Below are positions 1 through 8,029 of a stretch of DNA of 64,000 nt, piece by piece; position 1 is the first letter of the stretch; each line of letters opens with the position of its first letter. The position numbers were made by a program, and so were the translations under genes. This DNA is from Dorea_D hominis (GTDB lineage Bacteria > Bacillota > Clostridia > Lachnospirales > Lachnospiraceae): NCBI RefSeq assembly GCF_014287705.1, contig NZ_JACOOY010000003.1, positions 62,001 to 126,000 on the forward strand, read 5' to 3'. Under the pieces are notes generated by a model, which saw only the letters and a list, made by a program, of their open reading frames with translations, ran no database searches and was not told where the DNA came from.

Positions 1-536
1 TTGCTGATCCGGTTCCGGTCAAATGGATGCCATGTTACGGCAACATCCAGGCCATCAAAGACGCCGGCTTTGTTCATAACAATCTTGCCGGACATGATCT
101 CTTCAGCAGGACAACCGTAGACGCAGATCGTGCCGGGAATCTGTTCTGTTTCCATATGATTTTTCAGTGCGCAGGCGGCTCCGATTACGGCAGTGCCCAG
201 TAAGTTATGACCGCAGGCATGTCCGACACCGGGAAGTGCATCGTATTCTGCGAGAAATCCAAGGATTGGTTTTCCTGTGCCCCAGGTTGCGGTAAAGGCA
301 GTCTCAATATTTGCAGTTCCGCTTGAAACAGTAAATCCCTGTTCCTGTAAATAAGTACTTAAACGCACCGAAGATTTTTGTTCTTGATAGGCAAGTTCCG
401 GATTGGCAAATATGTAATTTGCCGTATCAATTAATTCTGCCTGATGTGTTTTAAGCCAGTCTGCTACAATGTTACGGCTGGCGGAAGATTCGGAACAAAT
501 TTCTTCACTGAAATGATTGATCGTAGAATCTGTCAT
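1..536 (-). CDS. AbgB-like M20 family amidohydrolase, N-terminal part (runs off the left edge)
   Basis: The reading frame starts with ATG at 536 on the minus strand and is open to the window edge, giving about 178 N-terminal residues. It contains an FLAEYDALPG segment followed by GHACGHNLLG near residue 105, the metal-binding signature of the aminobenzoyl-glutamate utilisation B (AbgB) branch of M20 peptidases, which hydrolyse amide bonds of N-acyl amino acids or p-aminobenzoyl-glutamate using two metal ions. The missing part would carry the lid domain and remaining metal ligands. Its start lies 2 bp after the stop of the upstream ATC-hydrolase-family gene, so the two are co-transcribed leftward. 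The substrate cannot be deduced. Confidence 0.85.
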   Translation of the reverse strand, partial: MTDSTINHFSEEICSESSASRNIVADWLKTHQAELIDTANYIFANPELAYQEQKSSVRLSTYLQEQGFTVSSGTANIETAFTATWGTGKPILGFLAEYDALPGVGHACGHNLLGTAVIGAACALKNHMETEQIPGTICVYGCPAEEIMSGKIVMNKAGVFDGLDVAVTWHPFDRNRIS

Positions 537-538
537 AT

Positions 539-1249
539 TTAAACTTCCTCCGGGTAAGCACCCTCTAATACATCCAGATATTCCTGACCGAAAGTATCCA
601 CGTAATCAGCAAGGGCAAGATCAATTGCTTTCTGACCGTTTGTGCCAAGCTTTTCGATCAGTGTCTTACTAATTGTATCTTTCAGATGTGCGGTGTGAAA
701 ATTAAAATCTTTCATGCAGGAAGTGCCGAGATCCTTCTTCTTGGCAGCGAGAGCTTCGACATCTTCCGGCGTCAGTGGATAGCCCCAGTCAAATTCGCAT
801 TGTTCGCCGCCCCAGCTCATGGATGTAGCAGTTGGGGTACAGACAAAATCAGAGCGGAATCCCTGATAAACCGCATTATCAACATTGACACAATAAAGTT
901 TACCGTATTCTGTAATATCGTGCTTTTTCCATGCTTCACACCAGGCACATTTCGAAATATAAGTCTGAAGTGTCGGTTCGGTACGGAGTGTACCAAATTG
1001 CATCTGTCCGTCATAGTCAGGCTTCCACTCGCCGTAAGCCTGGTTGGTCATTGTGTTGAGCGGATCGCCGTGAGCAATCGCTCGTGCAGCCATTCTTGCA
1101 CCTCGTTCTTTACCATAGACAGTCATACCGTCTAAGATTGCCTGTTTTCCTTCTTCGCCACAGATTTCAATAGCGCGCTTGGCGAGAAAAGCAAACATCA
1201 TTGCATGATGTTCGATCTTACAGGAAACCGTTTCTTTGGCTGTATTCAT
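539..1249 (-). CDS. L-2-amino-thiazoline-4-carboxylic acid hydrolase (ATC hydrolase) family protein
   Basis: A 236-residue cytosolic protein with no signal peptide. The segments KCAWCEAWKKH (about residue 100) and LYCVNVDNAVYQGF (about 118-131) match my memory of the ATC-hydrolase family, whose founding member opens 2-amino-thiazoline-4-carboxylate during cysteine formation in Pseudomonas; most gut homologues have unknown substrates. The ATG at 1249 is chosen because an AAAGGA Shine-Dalgarno lies about 8 nt upstream; an ATG seven bases further out sits directly against that site. It heads a leftward pair with the M20 amidohydrolase (2-bp gap), so both may act in one breakdown pathway for an amide or thiazoline compound. 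That pathway is inference. Confidence 0.7.
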   Translation of the reverse strand: MNTAKETVSCKIEHHAMMFAFLAKRAIEICGEEGKQAILDGMTVYGKERGARMAARAIAHGDPLNTMTNQAYGEWKPDYDGQMQFGTLRTEPTLQTYISKCAWCEAWKKHDITEYGKLYCVNVDNAVYQGFRSDFVCTPTATSMSWGGEQCEFDWGYPLTPEDVEALAAKKKDLGTSCMKDFNFHTAHLKDTISKTLIEKLGTNGQKAIDLALADYVDTFGQEYLDVLEGAYPEEV

Positions 1250-1520
1250 AATTATCATCCTTTCACATAGTAGTCTGTTAAAGTTTGGAGACATTATACT
1301 ACATTTTATAAGAAGATACCAGTGTAAGGGAGGAAACTAAAGACACAAAATATAACTGATAATCTATAATCAGTAATAGAAAAAATCTATATCTGTCGTT
1401 AGTTATTAAAAAATATGAGTGGTTTTTTATCTGAAAAAAAGCTATGATGGTTATATGAGATAAACTGTATAAAAAATATAGAAAAAAAGAACGACAAAAT
1501 GTAAAAAGAGGTAAAAAACA
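1250..1520. promoter_or_regulatory. Divergent intergenic region with a leftward -10 candidate
   Basis: This 271-bp gap separates the leftward ATC-hydrolase operon from the rightward CobW gene and must hold both promoters. On the minus strand a perfect TATAAT lies at 1298-1293, 44 bp from the start, but no good -35 is seen 17 bp away. For the rightward gene there are only AT-rich stretches (for example TATGAT near 1443) without a convincing partner box. No long hairpin or riboswitch-like structure is visible. Confidence 0.35.
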
Positions 1521-2615
1521 ATGGACAAAAAACGTTTTATGGTAGTCAGTGGTTTCCTTGGAGCAGGAAAGACAACGACGATGGTAGCACTTACAGAGTA
1601 CATTAACAGCACAGGCAAACATGCAGCAATCATTGCAAATGACCTGGGAGCAAATTATATTATCGATGCAGAGTATTCTGATCGTCAGAATGTAGAAGTC
1701 ACACCGATCGGCGGCGACTGTATCTGCTATATTCCGGATACATTGATCGAAAGAATCGAGCGTCTGAACAGAGAGCCGAAAGATCTGGTTATGTCTGATA
1801 TTCCGGGATGCGGAATCGGTGCACTGGATCATGTATATGGCAATCTGGACAAGAACCACAAGGATGAGTTTACACTGGCTCCGTTTCTTGTTGTAACAGA
1901 CCCGGAGAGACTTCGTATGATCATGCCGGAGCAGGCAGATATCCATCTTCCGGAAGAATTAAAATTCCTTCTGGATGCACAGTTAAAAGAAGCAGACTGT
2001 ATCGTTCTGAATAAGATCGATCTGATGTCTGATGAGGAAGTGGACCGCTATGTAAAATTCTTAAAAGAAGCTTGCCCGGATATTCCGGTGTTCCCTATCT
2101 CTGCAAAAGAAAAGATCGGTCTGGAACAGGTAGCAGACTATGTACTGACTGCAGAGAGCCGTGTGAACATTACAGATATCGGATACGGCGGACCGGAATT
2201 CGTTGCAGCTGAGAAGAGTATGTCATGGTTCAACAGAAATGTATTTATCACAGCAAAAGACGGCAAAGCATTTGACGGAAATGAATTAGTTGACGATCTC
2301 ATTGACGAGATTCGTAACGGACTGATTGCAAATAAGAGAAATGTTCCACATCTGAAGACATTTGCAGTAGGAAAAGAGAATGATTATGGAAAATTCAGTC
2401 TGATCGGTGTAGATTATGACATCATCCATGACCAGGAACTGAAAGAAGAAACAGAAAAATTGCGTCTTGTTGTAAATGCGCGTGCAGTATGCGAATCTGA
2501 TCTGTTATTAGATATTGTAGATGATGCATTTGATGCTGTAGCTGAAAAATATAATGTAAAGATTAAAGTATTCTTCAGTGAGTGCTTCGGAATGATGGAC
2601 GAGGGAAGACATTAA
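1521..2615 (+). CDS. CobW/HypB/UreG-type P-loop GTPase (putative metallochaperone)
   Basis: 364 residues. The Walker A motif GFLGAGKT is at residues 11-18 and the guanine-specificity motif NKID at 164-167, as in the G3E/CobW GTPases that insert metals or assist cobalamin-dependent enzymes. Where zinc-binding CobW proteins carry a CxCC motif, this one has GGDCICY (64-70), a reduced CxC version. The C-terminal half (from about residue 240) is not a clear CobW_C domain. An AGAGG Shine-Dalgarno precedes the ATG. The methyltransferase/radical SAM fusion follows after 21 or 42 bp, so the GTPase probably serves that enzyme or its corrinoid/metal cofactor. This pairing is inference; the GTPase assignment is firm. 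Confidence 0.8.
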   Translation: MDKKRFMVVSGFLGAGKTTTMVALTEYINSTGKHAAIIANDLGANYIIDAEYSDRQNVEVTPIGGDCICYIPDTLIERIERLNREPKDLVMSDIPGCGIGALDHVYGNLDKNHKDEFTLAPFLVVTDPERLRMIMPEQADIHLPEELKFLLDAQLKEADCIVLNKIDLMSDEEVDRYVKFLKEACPDIPVFPISAKEKIGLEQVADYVLTAESRVNITDIGYGGPEFVAAEKSMSWFNRNVFITAKDGKAFDGNELVDDLIDEIRNGLIANKRNVPHLKTFAVGKENDYGKFSLIGVDYDIIHDQELKEETEKLRLVVNARAVCESDLLLDIVDDAFDAVAEKYNVKIKVFFSECFGMMDEGRH

Positions 2616-2657
2616 GCGAAAGTCTGTTACAAAGTAATGGGAAAGAGATCACAAATT

Positions 2658-4685
2658 ATGAGCAATGATATTCACGAACAAATAAAGGAATATTATGGGG
2701 TCATCCTGCAAAGCAGTGATGACCTCAAAACAAATGCGTGCTGCTGCAGTTCAGCGCCGCCGAAGTATGTAAAAGATATTTTGCCGTTGATCAAGGATGA
2801 GATAAAAAACCGTTTTTATGGCTGTGGTTCTCCGATTCCGATGGGAATGAAAGGATGCCATGTGCTGGATCTCGGATGTGGTACGGGAAGAGATGTCTAT
2901 ATTTTATCTAAACTGGTTGGGGAAGAGGGACATGTCTATGGCGTAGATATGACACCGTCCCAGATTGAAGTTGCCATCCGTAATGAAGCAGCGCAGATGG
3001 AGGCATTTGGATTCGAAAAGACGAATACAAGTTTTCATCTGGGATATATCGAAGATCTGAAAAGCATCGGAATTGAAGATAATTCCATCGATGTTGTGAC
3101 ATCTAACTGCGTAATTAATCTGTCGCCGTTCAAGGAGCAGATTTTCCGGGAAGTATACCGGGTATTAAAAGAAGGCGGAGAGATTTATTTCTCCGATGTT
3201 TTTGCCGACCGCAGGCTTCCGGATGAAATAAAAAATGATCCGGTCATGCGCGGAGAATGTATGGGTGGCTCCATGTATCTGGAAGATTTCCGCAGAATGA
3301 TGGAAAAATGTGGTTTTGTCACTTATTATACGATGGAAAAGACACCGATCCAGCCGCATGATTTCGAGATTGCGAGATTGACAGGAGACATCCAGTTTTA
3401 TTCCTGTACAGTACGCGCATTTAAGTGTAGCGGCCTGGAGGACCGGGAAGAAAATTACGGACATAGTGCGACCTATCTTGGAACGATGGAGGAAAATAAA
3501 CGGTATTGCGATTTTGATGAGACATTCCGTTTTCTGAAAAATAAACCACTTGGAATCAGTGGTAATCTTGCAAAGATTTTAAGGGCTTCCAGATTCTGTA
3601 ATTATTTTACGGTTGAAGGAGAAGGGGAGACACATTATGGCCTGTTTAAAGAACTGGATCAGAGTGTTAATCCGACGCAGTATGATAAAAATGCAAAGAT
3701 TACAGCAAGGACACTGAAAGAAGAAGTCAGACGGTATGACATTCCGGAATTAATGGATCGTGTCAAAGGTGTGGATGAGCTGTATTCCAAAGAGCAGCTC
3801 ACGACAATGCAGGTAAATGTCGGCTACAGGTGTAATCTGTCCTGTGCACACTGCTTCCTGGAGTGTGGGCCGGATAAAACGGAGATGATGAGCAAAGAGA
3901 CAATGGATCAGTGCCTGCAGGCATTTAAGACCGGTGGGTTTCGAACGATGGATATTACCGGCGGTTCACCGGAGATGAATCCGAATCTTACTTATTTCAT
4001 TGAGGCAGCATCGAAGCTTGGCGATGTGATTGTCCGCACAAATCTTGTTATTTTGCAGAAGGAAGCATATGCTCACTTAATAGATGTATATACAGAAAAT
4101 AAAGTCCGTATTGTCTGTTCTCTGCCTTACTATAATAAGAAAGTTGTGGAAAAGCAGAGAGGCGCACATGTATTTGATCCGGCGATTAAGATTCTACAGG
4201 AATTAAATGCAAGAGGCTATGGCAGACAGGATGATCTGCGGCTGACGCTTGTGTATAATACAGATGGCCCGTATCTGCCACCGAATGAATTTATGCTGGA
4301 AAAGACATACAGAGAAATTCTGGAAAAGGAATATGGCATTGTATTTACGGATTTGATCGCAATTGGAAATGTGCCGATCGGAAGATTCGGGCAGGAGTTA
4401 AAGCACCAGGGAAAACTTGGATCTTATCTGAAACTGCAGAGTGAGAACTTCAATGAAGACAATCTGCCGAAGGTTATGTGCCGGGATCAGATCAATGTTG
4501 ATTACGATGGCAGTCTGTATGACTGTGAATATTATCATGTCCTTGGAATGAAACCAGATGGGGAAGCACATATCAGAGAGCTTGCGGATCATGCGCCGAA
4601 GCCGCGGAAGATTCATACCTGTGCAGTTTGCTATAGTTGTACGGCAGGATATGGAAGCAGCTGTGGTGGGAATCTGTCACATTAA
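2658..4685 (+). CDS. ArsM-like methyltransferase fused to ArsS-like radical SAM protein
   Basis: About 675 residues, two enzymes in one chain. The first half has a Cys cluster NACCCSS (cysteines 28-30), SAM-binding motif DLGCGTGRD (71-79), SNCVINL and GECMGG, the pattern and cysteines of As(III) S-adenosylmethionine methyltransferase ArsM. After a linker, CNLSCAHC (Cys 392, 396, 399) is the CX3CX2C cluster-binding motif of radical SAM enzymes, and the C-terminus holds CAVCYSC and TAGYGSSCGG, typical of the arsenosugar synthase ArsS, where further cysteines bind iron-sulphur clusters or substrate. Known ArsM and ArsS act one after the other on arsenic, so a fusion would channel the intermediate. 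ATG 2658 fits ArsM-like starts; an in-frame ATG at 2637 is the alternative. It shares a transcript with the GTPase. Arsenic as the true substrate is unproven. Confidence 0.78.
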   Translation: MSNDIHEQIKEYYGVILQSSDDLKTNACCCSSAPPKYVKDILPLIKDEIKNRFYGCGSPIPMGMKGCHVLDLGCGTGRDVYILSKLVGEEGHVYGVDMTPSQIEVAIRNEAAQMEAFGFEKTNTSFHLGYIEDLKSIGIEDNSIDVVTSNCVINLSPFKEQIFREVYRVLKEGGEIYFSDVFADRRLPDEIKNDPVMRGECMGGSMYLEDFRRMMEKCGFVTYYTMEKTPIQPHDFEIARLTGDIQFYSCTVRAFKCSGLEDREENYGHSATYLGTMEENKRYCDFDETFRFLKNKPLGISGNLAKILRASRFCNYFTVEGEGETHYGLFKELDQSVNPTQYDKNAKITARTLKEEVRRYDIPELMDRVKGVDELYSKEQLTTMQVNVGYRCNLSCAHCFLECGPDKTEMMSKETMDQCLQAFKTGGFRTMDITGGSPEMNPNLTYFIEAASKLGDVIVRTNLVILQKEAYAHLIDVYTENKVRIVCSLPYYNKKVVEKQRGAHVFDPAIKILQELNARGYGRQDDLRLTLVYNTDGPYLPPNEFMLEKTYREILEKEYGIVFTDLIAIGNVPIGRFGQELKHQGKLGSYLKLQSENFNEDNLPKVMCRDQINVDYDGSLYDCEYYHVLGMKPDGEAHIRELADHAPKPRKIHTCAVCYSCTAGYGSSCGGNLSH

Positions 4686-4803
4686 GTTGGCAGTGGAAGG
4701 TTCTGCCGGTGTGATTTGTCGGATAGAAAAAGAGCTGTTTGGAAATTATGAAAATGATTTCTGGAAAAATATGGAAGAAAAATAAAAAAATATTAAAAAA
4801 CAC

Positions 4804-4832
4804 TTGATTTTTAGAAAAACATGTCATATAAT
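4804..4832 (+). promoter_or_regulatory. Sigma-A promoter of tRNA-Lys
   Basis: TTGATT (4804-4809) and a perfect TATAAT (4827-4832) are separated by 17 bp, 37 bp before the tRNA. Confidence 0.75.
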
Positions 4833-4869
4833 ATTACTTGCGTCACGGAAAACTGATGACGCAGGATAT

Positions 4870-4942
4870 GCGCGATTAGCTCAGTTGGCAGAGCACCTGA
4901 CTCTTAATCAGGGTGTCCAGGGTTCGAACCCCTGATCGCGCA
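4870..4942 (+). tRNA. tRNA-Lys (anticodon CUU)
   Basis: 73 nt form a full cloverleaf. The acceptor stem GCGCGAT pairs with ATCGCGC, the D arm is TAGCTCAGTTGGCAGAGCA, the anticodon stem CCTGA/TCAGG encloses loop CTCTTAA with anticodon CTT, and the T arm contains GGTTCGAACC. The discriminator base is A; CCA is not fully encoded. Confidence 0.97.
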
Positions 4943-4991
4943 CTATAAGATCGCTGTTTTTGCAGACAACAGAGCTGCAGGGACGGCGATT

Positions 4992-5030
4992 TTTTGTATA
5001 ATAGGAAATTTCATTTCCTATTATACAAAA
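4992..5030. repeat. Perfect 18-bp AT-rich inverted repeat (hairpin, possible bidirectional terminator)
   Basis: Arms 4992-5009 and 5013-5030 are perfectly complementary around a 3-nt loop. The left arm begins TTTTGTATAATAGGAAAT and the right arm mirrors it. A run of T precedes it and A follows, so it could stop transcription in either direction after tRNA-Lys. The absence of any mismatch in 18 bp is unusual for an intrinsic terminator. Confidence 0.6.
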
Positions 5031-5110
5031 GCCTCCGGCAGGATGCGCACTGCGGCGTACAATGATGATGTCGCAAGCGACCACCGCAGGCGCGCGAATG
5101 TGCCAAGGCA
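5031..5110 (+). other. GC-rich structured leader with two perfect small hairpins
   Basis: Between the AT-rich palindrome and the transporter gene lies a GC-rich patch unlike its surroundings. It holds GTCGCaaGCGAC (about 5070-5082) and GAATGTGCCaaGGCACATTC (about 5095-5115), both perfect stems with an AA loop. CCTCC at 5033-5037 could pair with the GGAGG ribosome site at 5130-5135, so an attenuating leader is possible. It could equally be a dispersed repeat of this lineage. No known riboswitch core was recognised. Confidence 0.4.
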
Positions 5111-5142
5111 CATTCGATTTATAGCGACGAGGAGGGAACAAC

Positions 5143-6087
5143 ATGGCGGCATTTAACCGTTTTATAGAAAAATGGATGGCACTGGTGACACCAATCTGCC
5201 TTCTTTTGGGCGTGTGGTTCCCGGATATTGCAAAACATGGACTCCCATATGTTCCGTTTGTCTTTGCATTTATGACATTTAATGGTGCTTTGAAGTCTAG
5301 CTTCAAAGATGTGGCGGGGGTATTTAAGAACCCGTCAATACTTCTTGTGATGCTCGGGCTTATTCATGTTGTAATGCCGGTATTTGCCTGCGGACTTGGA
5401 CATTTATTTTTCACAGATAATGCAAGGCTGATTGCCGGGATGGTGTTGGAATTTTCAGTGCCGACAGCGGTGTCAGGACTGATGTGGATAACAATCTACA
5501 GCGGAAATAGTCCGTTATCGCTGTCTCTGGTGGTGACAGATACGGTGTTGTCGCCGTTTTTAATTCCATTGACATTAAGGATTCTTCTTGGAAAAACAGT
5601 ACATATGGATACAGTACAGATGATGCAGGAGCTGATCTTCATGGTGGCATTTCCGGCAATTTTTGCTATGTGCCTGAATCAGATCAGCCATAATCGCGCA
5701 AAAGAATGTTTGCCGAAAGTGCTCGCACCTTATTCCAAACTGGCGTTGATATTTGTTGTAATATCCAATTCATCCAAAGTGGCACCGTATATTCGCCATA
5801 TGAACGGACAGCGGGTAGCTGTAGCAGTAACAATTCTCGTACTGGCGGCAAGCGGTTATGCAATCGGACTTCTGGTCGCAAAATTATGGAAGAAGGATCA
5901 CGAAACATCTATTTCCATGATGTACGGAAACGGAATGCGTAATATCAGCGTGGGAGCCGTGATTGCGGCGGCATATTTCCCGGGAGAAGTGATGTTCCCG
6001 GTTATGATCGGAACGTTGTTCCAACAGGTACTGGCTGCATTTTATGGAAAAGCAACGGAGCAGCCGGGTGACAGCAGTAAAAACTAA
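5143..6087 (+). CDS. Bile acid:sodium symporter (BASS) family membrane transporter
   Basis: 314 residues, almost entirely hydrophobic, with about nine to ten membrane helices. The layout matches the BASS/SBF fold: an N-terminal helix bundle, a conserved SVPTAVSGLMW region, and a late NGMRNISVGAVIAA segment resembling the second core crossing helix. Family members import bile acids, pantoate, keto acids or other organic anions with sodium. ATG 5143 follows a strong GGAGGG site. The gene stands alone between tRNA-Lys and an unrelated membrane-protein pair, so the context gives no substrate. In a gut organism bile acids are possible but should not be assumed. Confidence 0.8.
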   Translation: MAAFNRFIEKWMALVTPICLLLGVWFPDIAKHGLPYVPFVFAFMTFNGALKSSFKDVAGVFKNPSILLVMLGLIHVVMPVFACGLGHLFFTDNARLIAGMVLEFSVPTAVSGLMWITIYSGNSPLSLSLVVTDTVLSPFLIPLTLRILLGKTVHMDTVQMMQELIFMVAFPAIFAMCLNQISHNRAKECLPKVLAPYSKLALIFVVISNSSKVAPYIRHMNGQRVAVAVTILVLAASGYAIGLLVAKLWKKDHETSISMMYGNGMRNISVGAVIAAAYFPGEVMFPVMIGTLFQQVLAAFYGKATEQPGDSSKN

Positions 6088-6178
6088 GATTTCCCTAAGA
6101 ATATCTTTAGAATTATTTTCTTTACAAGGATGTGTATTCTATTTATAATTTTACCAACAAAAGAAATGAGGAAAAAGG

Positions 6179-8029
6179 ATGCACAAAAGACGAAGAGAGT
6201 TTAAGAAGAGAGCCAGATGTGTGTTGAAGACGCATTACTGGCTTTTTGTTATGTTATGCCTTATTGCAGGCATGATCGGAACAGAATTTACCACTTCCGT
6301 GAAACTGGGAAAGGACGCAGCAGTGTCTTATGCGGAAGCAGAGAACACGGTCAATCGTCTGACAACGGATAACCTGATCGGAGCGTTCTATGATAATCTG
6401 GAAGAATTTAATGAAGGAAAAGAGGCGGAGCAGAGAGCGCGCATTGATGAAAAGAAGAAACGCTATGAAGAAGAATCAAAAAAGAATGAAAATGCGGTTC
6501 TTGGACGAAGCAGGGGTGTCTTTTCCGGCATTGTAAATAAAGCCGCTTCCGGTGAATATATTGTTACACTTGCAGTTGCGGTGCGCTCACTGGTCGGCTC
6601 GGATAACATAGCTGCCTGGCTGCTGATCGTTGTCAGCCTGGCACTGATCTTTTTCGTGCAGACCTTTATCGTAGATGTGTATCAGATTGTTATGCGAAGG
6701 ATGCTTTTGGAAGGGCGCTGTTATAAGCGCGTTCCGCTACACAGAGTGTGGTTCCTGATGCGGGTGCGCAAATGGATGCATGCGGGAGTCACGCTTCTGT
6801 TAAAACAGGCATTGCACACTGTGTGGGGGCTTACGGTTATCGGGGGCGTTGTCAAATATTATTCTTATTATCTGGTTCCTTATATTGCAGCAGAGAATCC
6901 ATCAATTAAGGCGGCAGATGCGATCACATTATCAAGGCAGATGATGGACGGGCATAAGTGGGAATGTTTTGTGATGGAATTGTCGTTCTGGGGCTGGAGA
7001 TTTCTTGGATTTTTTACAATGGGAATTGCCAACATTTTCTATATCAATCCATTTATGGCTGCGACAATGGCAGAATATTATGTGAGTCTGCGAGAGGAGG
7101 CAATCGACAGGAAACTTCCGCTGGCAGAACAGTTAAATGATAGATATCTGTATGAGCATCCGGAACAGATGGTGCTGGATGCGGCTTATGAAGACGTTAG
7201 AGAAGTGGAGGAAGAACCGCCGGTTGTTATAGAAGGTCTGACTGGAGTTCAGAAGTTTCTTGCAAATACACTGGGAATCACAGTGCTGCATCAGAAAGAG
7301 ATGGATGCGCTGGAGGAAGAGGCAAACCGAAAATTCCGGGTTGTGCATGATATACGTGCATACAAAGGAATTGTTTATCCGACCAGACTGTATCCGATTT
7401 CGGAAGTGAAGAGAAATAATCTGCTGGAAAATATGAACTTTTTGCGTCATTACTCTATCTGGTCTGTGATCATGATGTTTTTTATTATGTCATTTGCAGG
7501 CTGGGTGTGGGAAGTGAGTCTACATTTTCTGACCAAAGGATGTTTTGTTAACCGTGGGGTTCTTCACGGTCCGTGGTTGCCGATTTACGGGGCTGGCAGT
7601 GTACTGATTTTATTGTTGCTGAACCGTCTGCGCAGAAAACCTGTGGCAGAATTTATTGCAGCGGTAGCCTTGTGTGGATTTATAGAATATTATACATCTT
7701 ATTTCCTAGAGATTATAACGCATGGCAAGCGATGGTGGGATTATCATGGATATTTTCTGAATCTTAACGGAAGGATCTGTGCAGAAGGGCTTTTGACATT
7801 TGGAATCGGAGGCGTTGTAATGGTATATGTACTGGCGCCATTTTTAGACAATCTGATCCGCAGGCTTCCGATGCGACGTCTGATTGCGTTATGTGTGCTG
7901 TTGTTAGTATTGTTTGGCGCAGATCAGATGTGGTCGGTACGTCATCCGAATGAGGGGAAAGGAATCAGCAAAATGAGGACGACAGCCGTCCGGACATATG
8001 AAAAAGAAGGGAAGGTAGTAAAACAATGA
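6179..8029 (+). CDS. Membrane protein with C-terminal CmpB-like (putative ABC-transporter type IV) domain
   Basis: 616 residues. The N-terminus (RRREFKKRARCVLKTHYWLF, then a helix) resembles the start of DUF975-type membrane proteins, followed by an exposed charged stretch and several helices. From about residue 420 the sequence FAGWVWEVSLHF, NRGVLHGPWLPIYGAG and GFIEYYTSYFLE is the pattern of the PF06541 putative ABC transporter type IV domain, whose function is unknown. A long helical, highly charged linker (residues 320-400) joins the two parts. The stop overlaps the next gene's start by 4 bp (ATGA), so the two proteins are translationally coupled and probably work together in the membrane. 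Confidence 0.65.
   Translation: MHKRRREFKKRARCVLKTHYWLFVMLCLIAGMIGTEFTTSVKLGKDAAVSYAEAENTVNRLTTDNLIGAFYDNLEEFNEGKEAEQRARIDEKKKRYEEESKKNENAVLGRSRGVFSGIVNKAASGEYIVTLAVAVRSLVGSDNIAAWLLIVVSLALIFFVQTFIVDVYQIVMRRMLLEGRCYKRVPLHRVWFLMRVRKWMHAGVTLLLKQALHTVWGLTVIGGVVKYYSYYLVPYIAAENPSIKAADAITLSRQMMDGHKWECFVMELSFWGWRFLGFFTMGIANIFYINPFMAATMAEYYVSLREEAIDRKLPLAEQLNDRYLYEHPEQMVLDAAYEDVREVEEEPPVVIEGLTGVQKFLANTLGITVLHQKEMDALEEEANRKFRVVHDIRAYKGIVYPTRLYPISEVKRNNLLENMNFLRHYSIWSVIMMFFIMSFAGWVWEVSLHFLTKGCFVNRGVLHGPWLPIYGAGSVLILLLLNRLRRKPVAEFIAAVALCGFIEYYTSYFLEIITHGKRWWDYHGYFLNLNGRICAEGLLTFGIGGVVMVYVLAPFLDNLIRRLPMRRLIALCVLLLVLFGADQMWSVRHPNEGKGISKMRTTAVRTYEKEGKVVKQ

Noticed and set aside
4691..4785. Small coding stretch after the ArsM-ArsS fusion
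   Set aside because: The frame gives plausible residues, but it overlaps the fusion gene in another frame and has no start with a ribosome site; the fusion already ends at a normal ArsS-like C-terminus.
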